From positions 1-42,832 of the forward strand of contig CAKRYE010000014.1 in assembly GCA_934426285.1 (NCBI GenBank): a DNA stretch of 42,832 nt. Direction: 5' to 3'. The stretch comes from an uncultured Blautia sp. (GTDB lineage Bacteria; Bacillota; Clostridia; Lachnospirales; Lachnospiraceae). Below, one piece after another: positions 17,112 to 26,717 of this stretch (the stretch's first letter is position 1; each line of letters starts with the position of its first letter). The notes beneath the pieces are model-generated. The model was not told where the DNA came from and ran no database searches. It was given only the letters and a program-made list of their open reading frames with translations. The translations under genes and the position numbers were made by a program.

Positions 17112-17882
17112 ATGAGATTTCGCCCATGTATTGACATACATAACGGAAAAGTAAAGCAAATAGTAGGAGGAAGCCTGACGGATGTACAGGATCAGGCAGA
17201 GGAGAATTTTGTGTCAGAACAGGACGGTGCATTTTATGCCAGGCTATACAGGGAAGCTGGCTTAAGCGGCGGGCATGTGATCCTTCTTAACAGCCAGGAT
17301 TCCCCATATTATGAGGCAACCAGGGCACAGGCATTTCTGGCGCTGAAGGCTTATCCCGGAGGTCTGCAGCTTGGAGGTGGGGTGAATCCTCAAAATGCCG
17401 GTGCTTATCTGGATGCAGGAGCCAGCCATGTAATCGTTACCTCTTATGTATTCAGGGATGGCAGGATTTCCTGGGAAAAACTGGAGGAAATGGAGCAGGC
17501 TGCAGGACGGGAACATCTGGTCCTGGATCTGAGCTGCAGAAAAAAGGGAAACAGCTATTATATAGTTACAGACCGCTGGCAAAAATTTACAGATGTACCG
17601 GTAACTCTGGAGACTATGGAAGAGCTGGGTGAACATTGTGATGAATTTCTGGTACATGCAGTGGATGTAGAAGGAAAAGCCCATGGAGTAGAGACGGAGC
17701 TGGCGGAGCTCCTCAGCGGTTATACAAAGCGGCCGGTTACCTATGCCGGAGGTGTTGGTTCTATGGCTGATATTGAAATCCTAAGAAAATATGGAAAAAA
17801 CAATCTGGATGTTACGGTAGGCAGTGCGCTGGATCTTTTTGGAGGGAAAATCCCGTTCAGAGAGCTTGCAGAACTGCGCTAA
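17112..17882 (+). CDS. hisA: ProFAR isomerase HisA, eukaryotic type
   Basis: A 256-residue TIM barrel catalysing the Amadori isomerisation of ProFAR to PRFAR in histidine synthesis. Both catalytic aspartates are present (D8 in CIDIHNG, D139 in VLDLSCRKKG). The sequence follows the fungal/plant HIS6 pattern rather than ordinary bacterial HisA: IHNGKVKQIVGGSL, VIVTSYVF, LDLSCRK, EFLVHAVDVEG, YAGGVGS and VGSALDLFGG match the yeast protein block by block as I recall it. It stands alone, not in a his operon. CGGAGG is upstream of ATG. The family is certain; the biological reason for the unusual type is unknown. Confidence 0.88.
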   Translation: MRFRPCIDIHNGKVKQIVGGSLTDVQDQAEENFVSEQDGAFYARLYREAGLSGGHVILLNSQDSPYYEATRAQAFLALKAYPGGLQLGGGVNPQNAGAYLDAGASHVIVTSYVFRDGRISWEKLEEMEQAAGREHLVLDLSCRKKGNSYYIVTDRWQKFTDVPVTLETMEELGEHCDEFLVHAVDVEGKAHGVETELAELLSGYTKRPVTYAGGVGSMADIEILRKYGKNNLDVTVGSALDLFGGKIPFRELAELR

Positions 17883-17998
17883 AAGGTATACTGGATCTAC
17901 ATGATCTTTATAATTGCGGCAGGAATTAGAGAATACATAGGAAAATAACAGAAAAAATGTGAAATTTTTATAAAATGATGTTAAAATTCGGAAAGGTG

Positions 17999-18007
17999 TG
18001 TTATAAT
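17999..18007 (+). promoter_or_regulatory. extended -10 promoter of hpf
   Basis: TGTTATAAT, an extended -10, about 32 nt before the hpf start. The -35 at 17 nt (TGTTAA) is poor. Confidence 0.5.
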
Positions 18008-18038
18008 AGGTTCATCAAACAGCAAAGGGGATGGAAGC

Positions 18039-18566
<528 letters not shown>

Positions 18567-18603
18567 TACATTGTTTCACAAATTTTAAAAGATTATAGAA
18601 ATT

Positions 18604-18658
18604 CAGCCAGGTTTGGAAAAGGGAAATTTCCCAGGTTCCGGCCTGGCTGTTTTTATTT
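18604..18658 (+). terminator. terminator of hpf
   Basis: CAGCCAGG (18604-18611) pairs with CCTGGCTG (18642-18649); an inner GGAAA/TTTCC stem is also possible. A T-rich tail follows. Confidence 0.8.
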
Positions 18659-18669
18659 GTCTGTGAGTT

Positions 18670-18698
18670 TTGACGTAGTATGGAAAATATGATAAAAT
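18670..18698 (+). promoter_or_regulatory. promoter of malQ
   Basis: TTGACG, 17 nt, TAAAAT, about 70 nt upstream of the start codon. Confidence 0.65.
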
Positions 18699-18768
18699 GT
18701 AAGGAAATTGCAACTGTGAAAAAAGACAGCTGTAAAAAATCCTGAAAAGAAAAGAGGAACAGAACATT

Positions 18769-20244
18769 ATGAGAGAAGCCGGAGTTTTAATGCCAGTTTC
18801 CGCACTTCCGTCCAGTGTAGGTGCAGGAGAGCTTGGCGAAGCAGCATTTCATTTTATAGAATTGTTAAAGAAAAATCATGTCAGAATCTGGCAGATTCTT
18901 CCGTTGAACCCTGTAGGATATGGAAATTCTCCCTATCAGCCATATTCTTCCTGCGCAGGAGATGATATTTATATCAGTCTGGATACTCTGGCAGAAGAGG
19001 GACTGCTCAAAAAATCGCCAATGCCTTTTCTGGAAAAGTGTAAAAAAGTGGATTATGAAAGAGTCCGTCAGTACAGAGAGCCCTATCTGAGAGCGGCATT
19101 TATGGCTTTTGTGGAGCAAAAGGGCTATGAGAAACAAGAGTATAAAGAGTTTGCTGCTCAATCCTGGGTCTATGAATATGGTGTTTTCCGTGCATTAAAG
19201 AAAGCAAACAACGGAGCCTGCTGGAATGAATGGCCAGAGGAAGACCGTACCTGGCCGGAGAACAGACATGTACTGGATACAGAGGCAGAGGCAGAAGCAA
19301 GATACCAGATGTTCCTTCAGTATATTTTCTATACCCAGTGGATGAAAGTAAAGAAAGCTGCCAATGAAGCGGGAATCCAGATTATGGGAGATGTTCCTTT
19401 CTATGTGGGACAGGACTCTGTGGATGTGTGGGGCGGCAAGGATAATTTCCTTCTGGATACAGATGGACGTCCGATTTTTATTGCAGGGGTACCACCAGAT
19501 TATTTCAGCGCTGTGGGCCAGAGATGGGGAAATCCGATCTATGACTGGGAGCATATGAAAGAGCAGGACTATCAGTTCTGGACAGACAGAATAGGATATA
19601 GCAATAAGCTCTTTGATATTATCCGTATTGACCATTTCCGTGCATTTGACACATACTGGAAGATTCCTGCTTCCTGTCCTACTGCCATTGAAGGGGAGTG
19701 GATCGAGGCACCGGGTTATGAGGTTATTGATATTCTGCAGGAGAAGATTCCGGGGCTGAATCTGGTGGCTGAGGATCTGGGAGATCTCCGTCCGGAAGTA
19801 CTTACCCTGAAGGATCATTACCATCTGAAAGGGATGAAGGTCTTCCTTTTCTCTGTTGAAACAGGTGGAAAATATGCCCGGGATATTTTCCATGATGTGG
19901 AAAATATGATCTTCTATACAGGAACTCATGATAATGATACAGTGATGGAATGGTATGGCAGACTCAGCACGGCAGCCAAGAGAAAATTCCGCAAATTCCT
20001 GAAGCGCAATGGAGCAAAACAGGGATCTGTAAAAGACAGAGTGCTGGCTTATACTCTGGGTAATCAGGCAGAATATGCTATTATTCCGCTGGCAGATATT
20101 CTTGGACTTGGAAAAGAGGGCCATATCAATACACCTGGAACCATCGGTTCCCCTAACTGGGAATGGCACCTGCCGGATTTTGTACAGGCAGAGAAGGAAC
20201 TGGCTTCTTATGGTCGTCTGATTGTAAAGACAGGCAGAAGTTAA
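18769..20244 (+). CDS. malQ: 4-alpha-glucanotransferase (amylomaltase)
   Basis: A 491-residue GH77 enzyme that moves alpha-1,4-glucan segments between maltodextrins, releasing glucose. The catalytic set is complete: nucleophile D288 in RIDHFRAFD, acid/base E335 in AEDLG, and the transition-state stabiliser D388 in GTHDNDT. The N-terminal substrate block IWQILPLNPVGYGNSPYQ is typical. Length matches the short amylomaltase class (about 500), not the long E. coli MalQ. It is monocistronic, with its own promoter, and secA follows with another. It probably serves glycogen or maltodextrin turnover. Confidence 0.95.
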   Translation: MREAGVLMPVSALPSSVGAGELGEAAFHFIELLKKNHVRIWQILPLNPVGYGNSPYQPYSSCAGDDIYISLDTLAEEGLLKKSPMPFLEKCKKVDYERVRQYREPYLRAAFMAFVEQKGYEKQEYKEFAAQSWVYEYGVFRALKKANNGACWNEWPEEDRTWPENRHVLDTEAEAEARYQMFLQYIFYTQWMKVKKAANEAGIQIMGDVPFYVGQDSVDVWGGKDNFLLDTDGRPIFIAGVPPDYFSAVGQRWGNPIYDWEHMKEQDYQFWTDRIGYSNKLFDIIRIDHFRAFDTYWKIPASCPTAIEGEWIEAPGYEVIDILQEKIPGLNLVAEDLGDLRPEVLTLKDHYHLKGMKVFLFSVETGGKYARDIFHDVENMIFYTGTHDNDTVMEWYGRLSTAAKRKFRKFLKRNGAKQGSVKDRVLAYTLGNQAEYAIIPLADILGLGKEGHINTPGTIGSPNWEWHLPDFVQAEKELASYGRLIVKTGRS

Positions 20245-20290
20245 GTCTCTGGTTTGTGGTTTTGTTCTTGGTTTGTTCATGAAATATTTA

Positions 20291-20319
20291 TTGTGTTCCG
20301 CCATGGAAAGTGTTAAAAT
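20291..20319 (+). promoter_or_regulatory. promoter of secA
   Basis: TTGTGT, 17 nt, TAAAAT, about 65 nt upstream of the secA start. Confidence 0.55.
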
Positions 20320-20383
20320 GTTCATTGTTGTGTATTAAATGAGATAGTGTATGCTCTAAAAAAGATAAACGGGAGTTAAATTT

Positions 20384-22957
20384 ATGAATATGTTTTCAAA
20401 AGTATTCGGGAGCCGCAGCCAGCGAGAGGTAAAGCGTATTATGCCTTTGGTGGACAAGATTGAAAGCCTGCGCCCGGAGATGCAGAAGTTAAGTGATGAG
20501 GAACTGAAAGGAAAAACCAGAGAGTTTAAGAAACGTCTGGAAGAGGGAGAGACACTGGATGATCTTCTTCCGGAGGCATTCGCAGTTGTCCGTGAGGCCG
20601 GCAAGCGTGTTCTGGGCATGGAGCATTTCCGTGTACAGCTTATCGGTGGTATTATTCTCCACCAGGGCCGTATCGCAGAGATGAGAACCGGTGAAGGTAA
20701 AACTCTGGTAGCTACTCTTCCTTCTTACCTGAATGCCCTGGAGGGCAAAGGTGTGCATATCGTAACTGTCAATGATTACCTGGCAAAGCGTGATGCAGAT
20801 GAGATGGGACAGATCCACAGATTCCTGGGACTGACAGTAGGCGTTGTACTGAATGATATGAAGCAGGATGAGCGCCGTGCTGCATATAACTGTGATATTA
20901 CTTATGTCACCAATAATGAGCTTGGTTTCGATTATCTGCGTGACAATATGGTTATCTATAAAGAACAGCTGGTTCAGAGAGATCTGCACTACTGTATCAT
21001 CGATGAGGTGGACTCCATTCTTATCGATGAGGCACGTACCCCTCTGATTATTTCCGGACAGAGCGGTAAGTCAACCAAGTTATACGAGGCTTGCGATATC
21101 CTTGCGCAGCAGTTAGAGCGTGGAGAAGCCAGCCATGAAATGACCAAGATGGCAGCCATTATGGGTGAGGAGGTTATCGAGACCGGTGACTTCGTTGTAA
21201 ATGAGAAGGATAAGATCGTCAATCTGACAGAACAGGGTGTTCATAAGGTTGAGAATTTCTTCCATATTGAGAACCTGGCTGATCCGGAAAATCTGGAGAT
21301 CCAGCACAACATCACTCTTGCACTTCGCGCACATAACCTGATGCATAAGGATCAGGATTATGTAGTAAAGGATGACGAGATCCTGATCGTAGATGAATTT
21401 ACCGGACGTATTATGCCGGGCCGTCGTTATTCCGATGGACTTCATCAGGCAATTGAAGCAAAAGAGCATGTTAAGATCAAACGTGAGAGCAAGACTCTGG
21501 CAACGATTACCTTCCAGAACTTCTTTAATAAATATGACAAGAAGGGCGGTATGACCGGTACAGCTATCACAGAGGAGAAAGAGTTCCGTGATATCTATGC
21601 AATGGACGTTGTTGAGATCCCCACTAACAGACCGGTGATCCGTGTTGATCATGAAGATGCTGTTTATATGACAAAAAAAGAGAAATTCAATGCAGTTGTC
21701 AATGCGGTAGTGGAGGCTCATGCAAAACAGCAGCCTGTACTGGTTGGTACAATTACAATTGAAACTTCTGAATTACTCAGCCGCATGCTGAAAAGACAGG
21801 GAATCAAGCATAATGTATTGAATGCCAAGTTCCATGAACTGGAGGCAGAGATCGTAGCACAGGCAGGTCAGGCAGGTGCAGTTACCATTGCCACTAACAT
21901 GGCTGGCCGTGGTACCGATATCAAGCTGGATGATGTGGCAAGAAATGCCGGCGGCCTGATGATCATCGGTACAGAGCGTCATGAATCCAGACGTATTGAT
22001 AATCAGCTCCGTGGACGTTCCGGTCGACAGGGAGACCCGGGTGAATCCCGCTTCTATATCTCTCTTGAGGATGACCTGATGCGTCTGTTTGGTTCTGAGA
22101 GACTGATGAAGATCTTTACATCTCTGGGTGTTGCCGAGAATGAGCAGATCGAGCATAAGATGCTTTCCAATGCTATTGAGAAAGCACAGGAAAAGATTGA
22201 GTTTAATAACTTTGGTATTCGTAAAAATCTTCTGGATTATGACCAGGTTAATAATGAACAGCGTGAGATCATCTACAAAGAGCGTCGCCAGGTGCTGGAT
22301 GGTGAGAACATGCGGGATGCTATTTACAATATGATCCAGGATACTGTAGACAGCTATGTGGATATGTGCTTCTCTGATGATGTAGATTCTGAAGAGTGGG
22401 ATCTGAATGAATTCAACGGAGCGATCAGCCCGATCATTCCTCTCAAACCTCTGACACAGGAGAGTGTAAAGGGCAAGAGAAGAAATGAGATCAAGCATGA
22501 ACTGAAGGAAGAGGCTGTGAAGCTTTACGAAGCAAAAGAAGCTGAGTTCCCGGAACCGGAGCAGCTTCGTGAGCTGGAGCGTGTAGTTCTGCTGAAGAGC
22601 ATTGACAGCAAATGGATGGATCATATTGATGATATGGAAATCCTTCGTCAGGGTATTGGACTGGCAGCTTATGGACAGAGAGATCCGGTTGTTGAGTACA
22701 AGATGAATGCCTTTGATATGTTTAATGAAATGATCAATTCTATCCAGGAGGATACTCTCCGTATGCTGTATCATGTACATGTAGAGCAGAAGATAGAGAG
22801 AGAGCAGGTTGCCAAGGTTACCGGAACCAACAAGGATGACAGTGGTGTGAAGAAGCCGGTTCAGAGAAAGGAAATCAAGGTATACCCAAATGATCCGTGT
22901 CCATGTGGAAGCGGAAAGAAATATAAACAGTGCTGCGGACGCAAGAAACCAGCCTGA
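20384..22957 (+). CDS. secA: preprotein translocase ATPase SecA
   Basis: An 857-residue motor that pushes preproteins through SecYEG. NBD1 carries Walker [12 protein letters not shown] (G103-T107) and the DEAD-type box DEVDS (D207-D210). The preprotein-binding region lies around 225-375. NBD2 shows [12 protein letters not shown]. The helical scaffold and wing follow, and the C-terminus ends in a SEC-C zinc motif with C839, C841, C850 and C851. Length agrees with clostridial SecA1. GGGAG before ATG. It shares no gene with the usual prfB partner: prfB is 3.7 kb away here. Confidence 0.98.
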   Translation: MNMFSKVFGSRSQREVKRIMPLVDKIESLRPEMQKLSDEELKGKTREFKKRLEEGETLDDLLPEAFAVVREAGKRVLGMEHFRVQLIGGIILHQGRIAEMRTGEGKTLVATLPSYLNALEGKGVHIVTVNDYLAKRDADEMGQIHRFLGLTVGVVLNDMKQDERRAAYNCDITYVTNNELGFDYLRDNMVIYKEQLVQRDLHYCIIDEVDSILIDEARTPLIISGQSGKSTKLYEACDILAQQLERGEASHEMTKMAAIMGEEVIETGDFVVNEKDKIVNLTEQGVHKVENFFHIENLADPENLEIQHNITLALRAHNLMHKDQDYVVKDDEILIVDEFTGRIMPGRRYSDGLHQAIEAKEHVKIKRESKTLATITFQNFFNKYDKKGGMTGTAITEEKEFRDIYAMDVVEIPTNRPVIRVDHEDAVYMTKKEKFNAVVNAVVEAHAKQQPVLVGTITIETSELLSRMLKRQGIKHNVLNAKFHELEAEIVAQAGQAGAVTIATNMAGRGTDIKLDDVARNAGGLMIIGTERHESRRIDNQLRGRSGRQGDPGESRFYISLEDDLMRLFGSERLMKIFTSLGVAENEQIEHKMLSNAIEKAQEKIEFNNFGIRKNLLDYDQVNNEQREIIYKERRQVLDGENMRDAIYNMIQDTVDSYVDMCFSDDVDSEEWDLNEFNGAISPIIPLKPLTQESVKGKRRNEIKHELKEEAVKLYEAKEAEFPEPEQLRELERVVLLKSIDSKWMDHIDDMEILRQGIGLAAYGQRDPVVEYKMNAFDMFNEMINSIQEDTLRMLYHVHVEQKIEREQVAKVTGTNKDDSGVKKPVQRKEIKVYPNDPCPCGSGKKYKQCCGRKKPA

Positions 22958-22996
22958 TGCTGATGTGTTAAATCATATCAACAGGGGGAAATTATT

Positions 22997-24463
22997 ATGA
23001 AAAGAGAGTCTTTTGGCTCCCGCCTTGGCTTTATCCTGGTGTCTGCAGGATGTGCCATTGGTATAGGAAATGTGTGGAAGTTTCCATATATATGCGGAGC
23101 ATATGGCGGAGCAGCCTTTATTCTGATCTACTTGTGTTTCCTGGTGATCCTGGGAATTCCGGTGTTGGTGTCAGAGTTCGCTGTAGGTCGTGGAAGCCAT
23201 GTCAGTGTTGCAAAATGCTTTGACAGGCTGGCACCGGAGGGAACCTGCTGGAAACCTCTGAAATACATAGGCATTATCGGCTGCTATATGCTGATGATGT
23301 TTTACACTACTGTAGGCGGATGGATGCTGTATTACTGCTTTAAAAGCCTGCGGGGAGATTTTGTGGGAGCGGATACCGAGGCTGTTACAGGGGCTTTTTC
23401 CAATATGATGGGAGATGCACCTACCATGGTCCTGTGGATGGTGATCGTCTGTGTAATAGGCTTTATCGTCTGCTTCATGGGATTGCAGAATGGGATTGAG
23501 AAAATCACCAAGGTAATGATGAGCGCTCTGCTGATCATTATGCTGGTCCTGGCAGTTCATTCTGTGATGATGGACGGAGCCGGTGAGGGAATTAAATTCT
23601 ACCTGATTCCTGATTTTCAGAAAATCAGAGATGCAGGACTGGGAAATGTGATCTTTGCGGCATTGAGCCAGTCGTTCTTTACTCTGTCCATAGGTATCGG
23701 TGCCATGCTGATCTTCGGAAGCTATCTGGATAAATCCAGAAGTCTGACAGGGGAGGCAGTAAGTATTACAGTGCTGGATACCTTTGTGGCACTGACAGCA
23801 GGATTTATTATTATCCCGGCATGTTTTTCCTATGGAATCCAGCCGGATGCAGGTCCAAGCCTGATCTTTATCACTTTGCCCAATATTTTTGCGAAAATGA
23901 GCGGAGGGGCGCTGTGGGGAAGCCTGTTTTTCCTTTTCCTCAGTTTTGCAGCGATTTCAACGATCATTGCTGTATTTGAGAATCTGATCGCATTTAATAT
24001 GGAACTGTTTGGATGGAACCGTAAGAAAAGTGTATTGGTGTGTGCGGTTCTGGTAATACTGTTAAGCCTTCCATGTGTGCTGGGATTCAATGTATGGTCT
24101 GGCATTCAGCCTTTGGGAGAGGGAAGCACCATTATGGATCTGGAGGATTTTATTGTCTCCAACAACCTTCTGCCACTGGGCAGCCTGGGATATCTTTTGT
24201 TCTGTACCAGAAAAAATGGCTGGGGATGGGATAATTTTATTGCAGAAGCCAATGCAGGCGCAGGAATGAAATTTCCCAAGAGCCTGAGAGGTTATGTAGC
24301 TTATGGCATTCCTGCTATTGTGATCGTGATTTATCTGAAAGGATATTATGATAAATTTGCAGGTATGGGAACAGGAGTGCTGGCTGGATGGATGATCGTA
24401 GCACTGGCACTGCTTGGTTTTGTGTTTTACTGTGCATTTGGTACAGGTAAAAGGAAAAGATAA
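22997..24463 (+). CDS. Na+-dependent transporter, NSS/SNF family
   Basis: A 488-residue LeuT-fold symporter for amino acids or related amines. The first helix has the family sodium-site sequence GCAIGIGNVWKFPYICG (about residues 18-34), followed by GAAFILIYL. About 12 hydrophobic segments are seen. It begins 39 nt after secA behind GGGGG, so may be read from the secA transcript. A hairpin terminator overlapping the convergent AraC gene ends it. Bacterial NSS members carry tryptophan, tyrosine, leucine or other amino acids; the substrate is not predictable here. Confidence 0.92.
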   Translation: MKRESFGSRLGFILVSAGCAIGIGNVWKFPYICGAYGGAAFILIYLCFLVILGIPVLVSEFAVGRGSHVSVAKCFDRLAPEGTCWKPLKYIGIIGCYMLMMFYTTVGGWMLYYCFKSLRGDFVGADTEAVTGAFSNMMGDAPTMVLWMVIVCVIGFIVCFMGLQNGIEKITKVMMSALLIIMLVLAVHSVMMDGAGEGIKFYLIPDFQKIRDAGLGNVIFAALSQSFFTLSIGIGAMLIFGSYLDKSRSLTGEAVSITVLDTFVALTAGFIIIPACFSYGIQPDAGPSLIFITLPNIFAKMSGGALWGSLFFLFLSFAAISTIIAVFENLIAFNMELFGWNRKKSVLVCAVLVILLSLPCVLGFNVWSGIQPLGEGSTIMDLEDFIVSNNLLPLGSLGYLLFCTRKNGWGWDNFIAEANAGAGMKFPKSLRGYVAYGIPAIVIVIYLKGYYDKFAGMGTGVLAGWMIVALALLGFVFYCAFGTGKRKR

Positions 24464-24481
24464 GATAAATAAGTGTAAGAG

Positions 24482-24530
24482 AAAAAGCAGCAGATCACTC
24501 TGGGATGACTCAGAGAGTCTGCTGCTTTTT
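24482..24530. terminator. bidirectional terminator overlapping the AraC 3' end
   Basis: AAAAAGCAGCAGA (24482-24494) and TCTGCTGCTTTTT (24518-24530) are exact inverted repeats with an inner CTCTG/CAGAG stem. The right arm is also the last coding triplets of the minus-strand AraC gene. Confidence 0.88.
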
Positions 24531-25361
24531 AGATGCTCCGGGAGACTGCTGGAATTGTTTGCGATAGGCTCTGGAAAAAGTACTGTATTCTGCAAAACCA
24601 CTTTCCTGGGCAGCCTTGATCACAGGCATTCCCTGGTCAATAAGGGACCTGGCCATAAGAAGGCGTTTGCTTACGATATAGTTGTGAAGGGTATATCCGG
24701 TTTCTTCTTTAAATTTGCGCATAAGATGATATTTACTCACATAATATCTGGAGGCAAGCTTTTCCACAGACAGGTCTGCCTGCAGATTGTGATTAATATA
24801 CTGGAGAAGGCTGGCGATCTGTGAGTCGTAGGAATAGGACTTCTTATCATAAATATATTGTTTTTCCAGAAAAATCCGGTTGAGATATACCATAAATTCC
24901 TGGAACAGGGCCTGGGTCAGGATGTCCTGTCCGAAGGCTTGGGTTCTGGCAGAGTCTTCAAGCTGGAAGAGAATTTCCTTTAATTTTTCCTGTAGACCGG
25001 AACTCAGGCGGATAAGGTTGTAGCTACGGTCTCTGGCCTTCTGGAAGCAGCTGAGCAGTTCCTGATGTGGAAGATCATTCTGGATCCAGAGGATGAAGCG
25101 TTCATAGGGAACAGAAGAATCAATCTCCGGTCTGTGAATGGCATGTCTGTCTACAAGAAGAATATCCCAGGGCTTCAGAGGGTAAGACCTGCCTTCGATA
25201 TGGTAGGTGGCTTTCCCGGAGAGAAAGATCACTACTTTATGAAAATCATGATAATGCCAGGAAAACTCCTGGCTGGCCTGATCCCTGAGATGAAAAAGGC
25301 GAAAGGCTTCATTGAGATATCCTGTTTTTTCGGATGGTTCATTTTGATCTGTGAAAAACAT
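24510..25361 (-). CDS. AraC-family transcriptional regulator
   Basis: A 283-residue regulator with an N-terminal cupin sensor domain (about residues 35-110, with HYHDFHKVVIFLSGKATYHI and then PWDILLVDRHAIHRPEI) and a C-terminal double helix-turn-helix (about 180-277, LSVEKLASRYYVSKYHLMRK and AAQESGFAEYSTFSRAYRKQ). AAGGAGG 8 nt before ATG fixes the start. It is convergent with the NSS transporter and divergent from the dapF leader. The cupin His residues suggest a sugar or other small ligand; the target is unknown. Its last codons double as one arm of the shared terminator. Confidence 0.92.
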   Translation of the reverse strand: MFFTDQNEPSEKTGYLNEAFRLFHLRDQASQEFSWHYHDFHKVVIFLSGKATYHIEGRSYPLKPWDILLVDRHAIHRPEIDSSVPYERFILWIQNDLPHQELLSCFQKARDRSYNLIRLSSGLQEKLKEILFQLEDSARTQAFGQDILTQALFQEFMVYLNRIFLEKQYIYDKKSYSYDSQIASLLQYINHNLQADLSVEKLASRYYVSKYHLMRKFKEETGYTLHNYIVSKRLLMARSLIDQGMPVIKAAQESGFAEYSTFSRAYRKQFQQSPGASKKQQTL

Positions 25362-25443
25362 TTGTCTATCCTCCTTTCCATATCATATCATTTGCCCTTG
25401 TAATACTGCAAGAACAAGATGAAAAAAATATGCTATAAAAATA

Positions 25444-25472
25444 TTGACATTAGATAAAGATAATAGTATCAT
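25444..25472 (+). promoter_or_regulatory. strong promoter of the dapF leader
   Basis: Consensus TTGACA, 17 nt, TATCAT. Transcription would start near 25479, about 270 nt before the dapF-like gene, and meets an intrinsic terminator first. Confidence 0.7.
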
Positions 25473-25478
25473 AAAAAC

Positions 25479-25600
25479 ACAAAGTTAATAGAAAAGCTTT
25501 GTAACTATTTCGAATGGGTAAAGAAATAGAAAACTGAATAGGCAGGTGATGCGTATGGGAAAGACTGTGATATCAGGAAGTTGGTATGGCAGTCTTTTTT
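25479..25600 (+). ncRNA. candidate short leader transcript or small RNA upstream of dapF
   Basis: About 120 nt between a consensus promoter and a strong terminator, inside the 388-bp gap between the AraC and dapF-like genes. I recognise no known riboswitch or T-box sequence. It may be an attenuated leader of dapF or an independent small RNA. The remaining gap to 25749 is AT-rich with no gene. Confidence 0.35.
25560..25600 (+). terminator. intrinsic terminator in the dapF leader
   Basis: AAAGACTG (25560-25567) pairs with CAGTCTTT (25590-25597), with an inner ATATC/GGTAT stem, followed by eight or more Ts in total. Confidence 0.75.
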
Positions 25601-25749
25601 TTCTGTTATTACCGCACTATTTGCAATATAAAGCGCAGTTTAATCTATATACATAGTAAAAAATTAAATATATAATAATAGAAAATAAAACTGATTGCAA
25701 AATATTTTTTGATCTTCGTTTCATTGTTAAGGTAAAGGGGAATAAAATT

Positions 25750-26598
25750 ATGAATCATACAATTATTATGAGTAAATATCAGGGACTTGGGAATGATTAT
25801 CTGATCCTGGATCCAAAGAAAAACAAAGTAGAGCTTCAGGGGAAAAAGGTGGCACTTCTCTGCCAGAGAGGTTTCGGACTTGGCGCAGACGGTGTATTGT
25901 ATGGACCGGTGGAGATGGAAGGAAAGCTGGGCGTCCGCATTTATAATGCAGATGGAAGTGAATCTGCGATCAGTGGTAACGGAGTCCGCATTTTTGCCAA
26001 ATATCTGATGGATCAGGGATATGTGACGGAGAAAAAATTTGATATTGAAACTCTGTCAGGAACCATTCATGTTGAATGTCTGAATGGCCGTGCTACGGAA
26101 TTCAGGGTGAATATGGGCAAGGCCTCCTTTGTTTCCAGGGAAATTCCTGTAACAGGGGAAATGCGGGAAGTGATTAATGAATCCTTTATTTTTAATAAGA
26201 AGGAATATAAGGCTACCTGCCTGACTGTAGGAAATCCCCATTGTATTATTTTTACAGATCAGGTCAGTGAAGATCAGGTAAAGAACCTGGGACCTTATGT
26301 GGAAAACGCAGATGAATTTCCAGAGAGAATGAATCTGCAGATCTGCCATCAGATTGATAAAGGAAATCTGGATATTGAAATCTGGGAGAGGGGCTCCGGA
26401 TATACCAAGGCATCCGGTACCGGAAGCTGCGCGGCTGCAATGGCAGCCTATAAGCTGGGACTGGTAGAATCCAGGATTAATGTAAACCAGCCTGGCGGTA
26501 TGATACAGATTGATATTGCAGAGGATGAGACCATCTACATGACAGGAACTGTAGGGTACATTGCAGATGTCAGTGTGGCAGAAAGCTTTTTCTCATAA
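25750..26598 (+). CDS. dapF: diaminopimelate epimerase-like protein, catalytic cysteines replaced by serine
   Basis: A 282-residue DapF-fold protein with two mirrored alpha/beta halves. Family blocks are clear: GLGNDYLILD near the N-terminus, GLGADGVLYG, YNADGSES..SGNGVRIF, VGNPHC and ERGSGYTKASGTGSCAAA. DapF converts LL- to meso-diaminopimelate using two cysteines. In canonical DapF these sit in a CGNG and a CGTG motif; here both are serine (S75 and S222), while C227 is the non-catalytic neighbour. The paired change suggests a coherent subfamily rather than decay. With dapA and dapB in the window, a DAP epimerase role is still the simplest guess, but another racemase or isomerase activity is possible. 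Confidence 0.8.
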   Translation: MNHTIIMSKYQGLGNDYLILDPKKNKVELQGKKVALLCQRGFGLGADGVLYGPVEMEGKLGVRIYNADGSESAISGNGVRIFAKYLMDQGYVTEKKFDIETLSGTIHVECLNGRATEFRVNMGKASFVSREIPVTGEMREVINESFIFNKKEYKATCLTVGNPHCIIFTDQVSEDQVKNLGPYVENADEFPERMNLQICHQIDKGNLDIEIWERGSGYTKASGTGSCAAAMAAYKLGLVESRINVNQPGGMIQIDIAEDETIYMTGTVGYIADVSVAESFFS

Positions 26599-26626
26599 GG
26601 ATTGATATTTTCCATACAGATTTCAT

Positions 26627-26655
26627 TTGTATTTTTTTCAATGGTATGCTATTAT
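26627..26655 (+). promoter_or_regulatory. promoter of prfB
   Basis: TTGTAT, 17 nt, TATTAT, about 60 nt before the prfB start. Confidence 0.55.
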
Positions 26656-26717
26656 CTTTGGAGAGTTACCACCAGAGAGTGAGTAAATTGAAATAAAATA
26701 AGAAAGTGGGTGAAGCT

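Noticed and set aside
21773..22780. Long open frame antisense to secA (335 codons), and similar antisense frames across typA (9846-10760), cls (7207-8202), malQ (19195-20325) and the aminotransferase gene (40301-41059)
   Set aside because: They lie wholly opposite well-identified genes, have no family resemblance, no sensible ribosome site and unnatural composition (many Cys, His and Ile). They are shadows of codon bias.
25555..25656. 33-codon open frame (starting MGKTVISGSWYG) in the dapF leader
   Set aside because: It runs straight through the intrinsic terminator hairpin and T-run, so a full message would rarely exist; the ribosome site is poor. The hairpin is the better explanation of the sequence.
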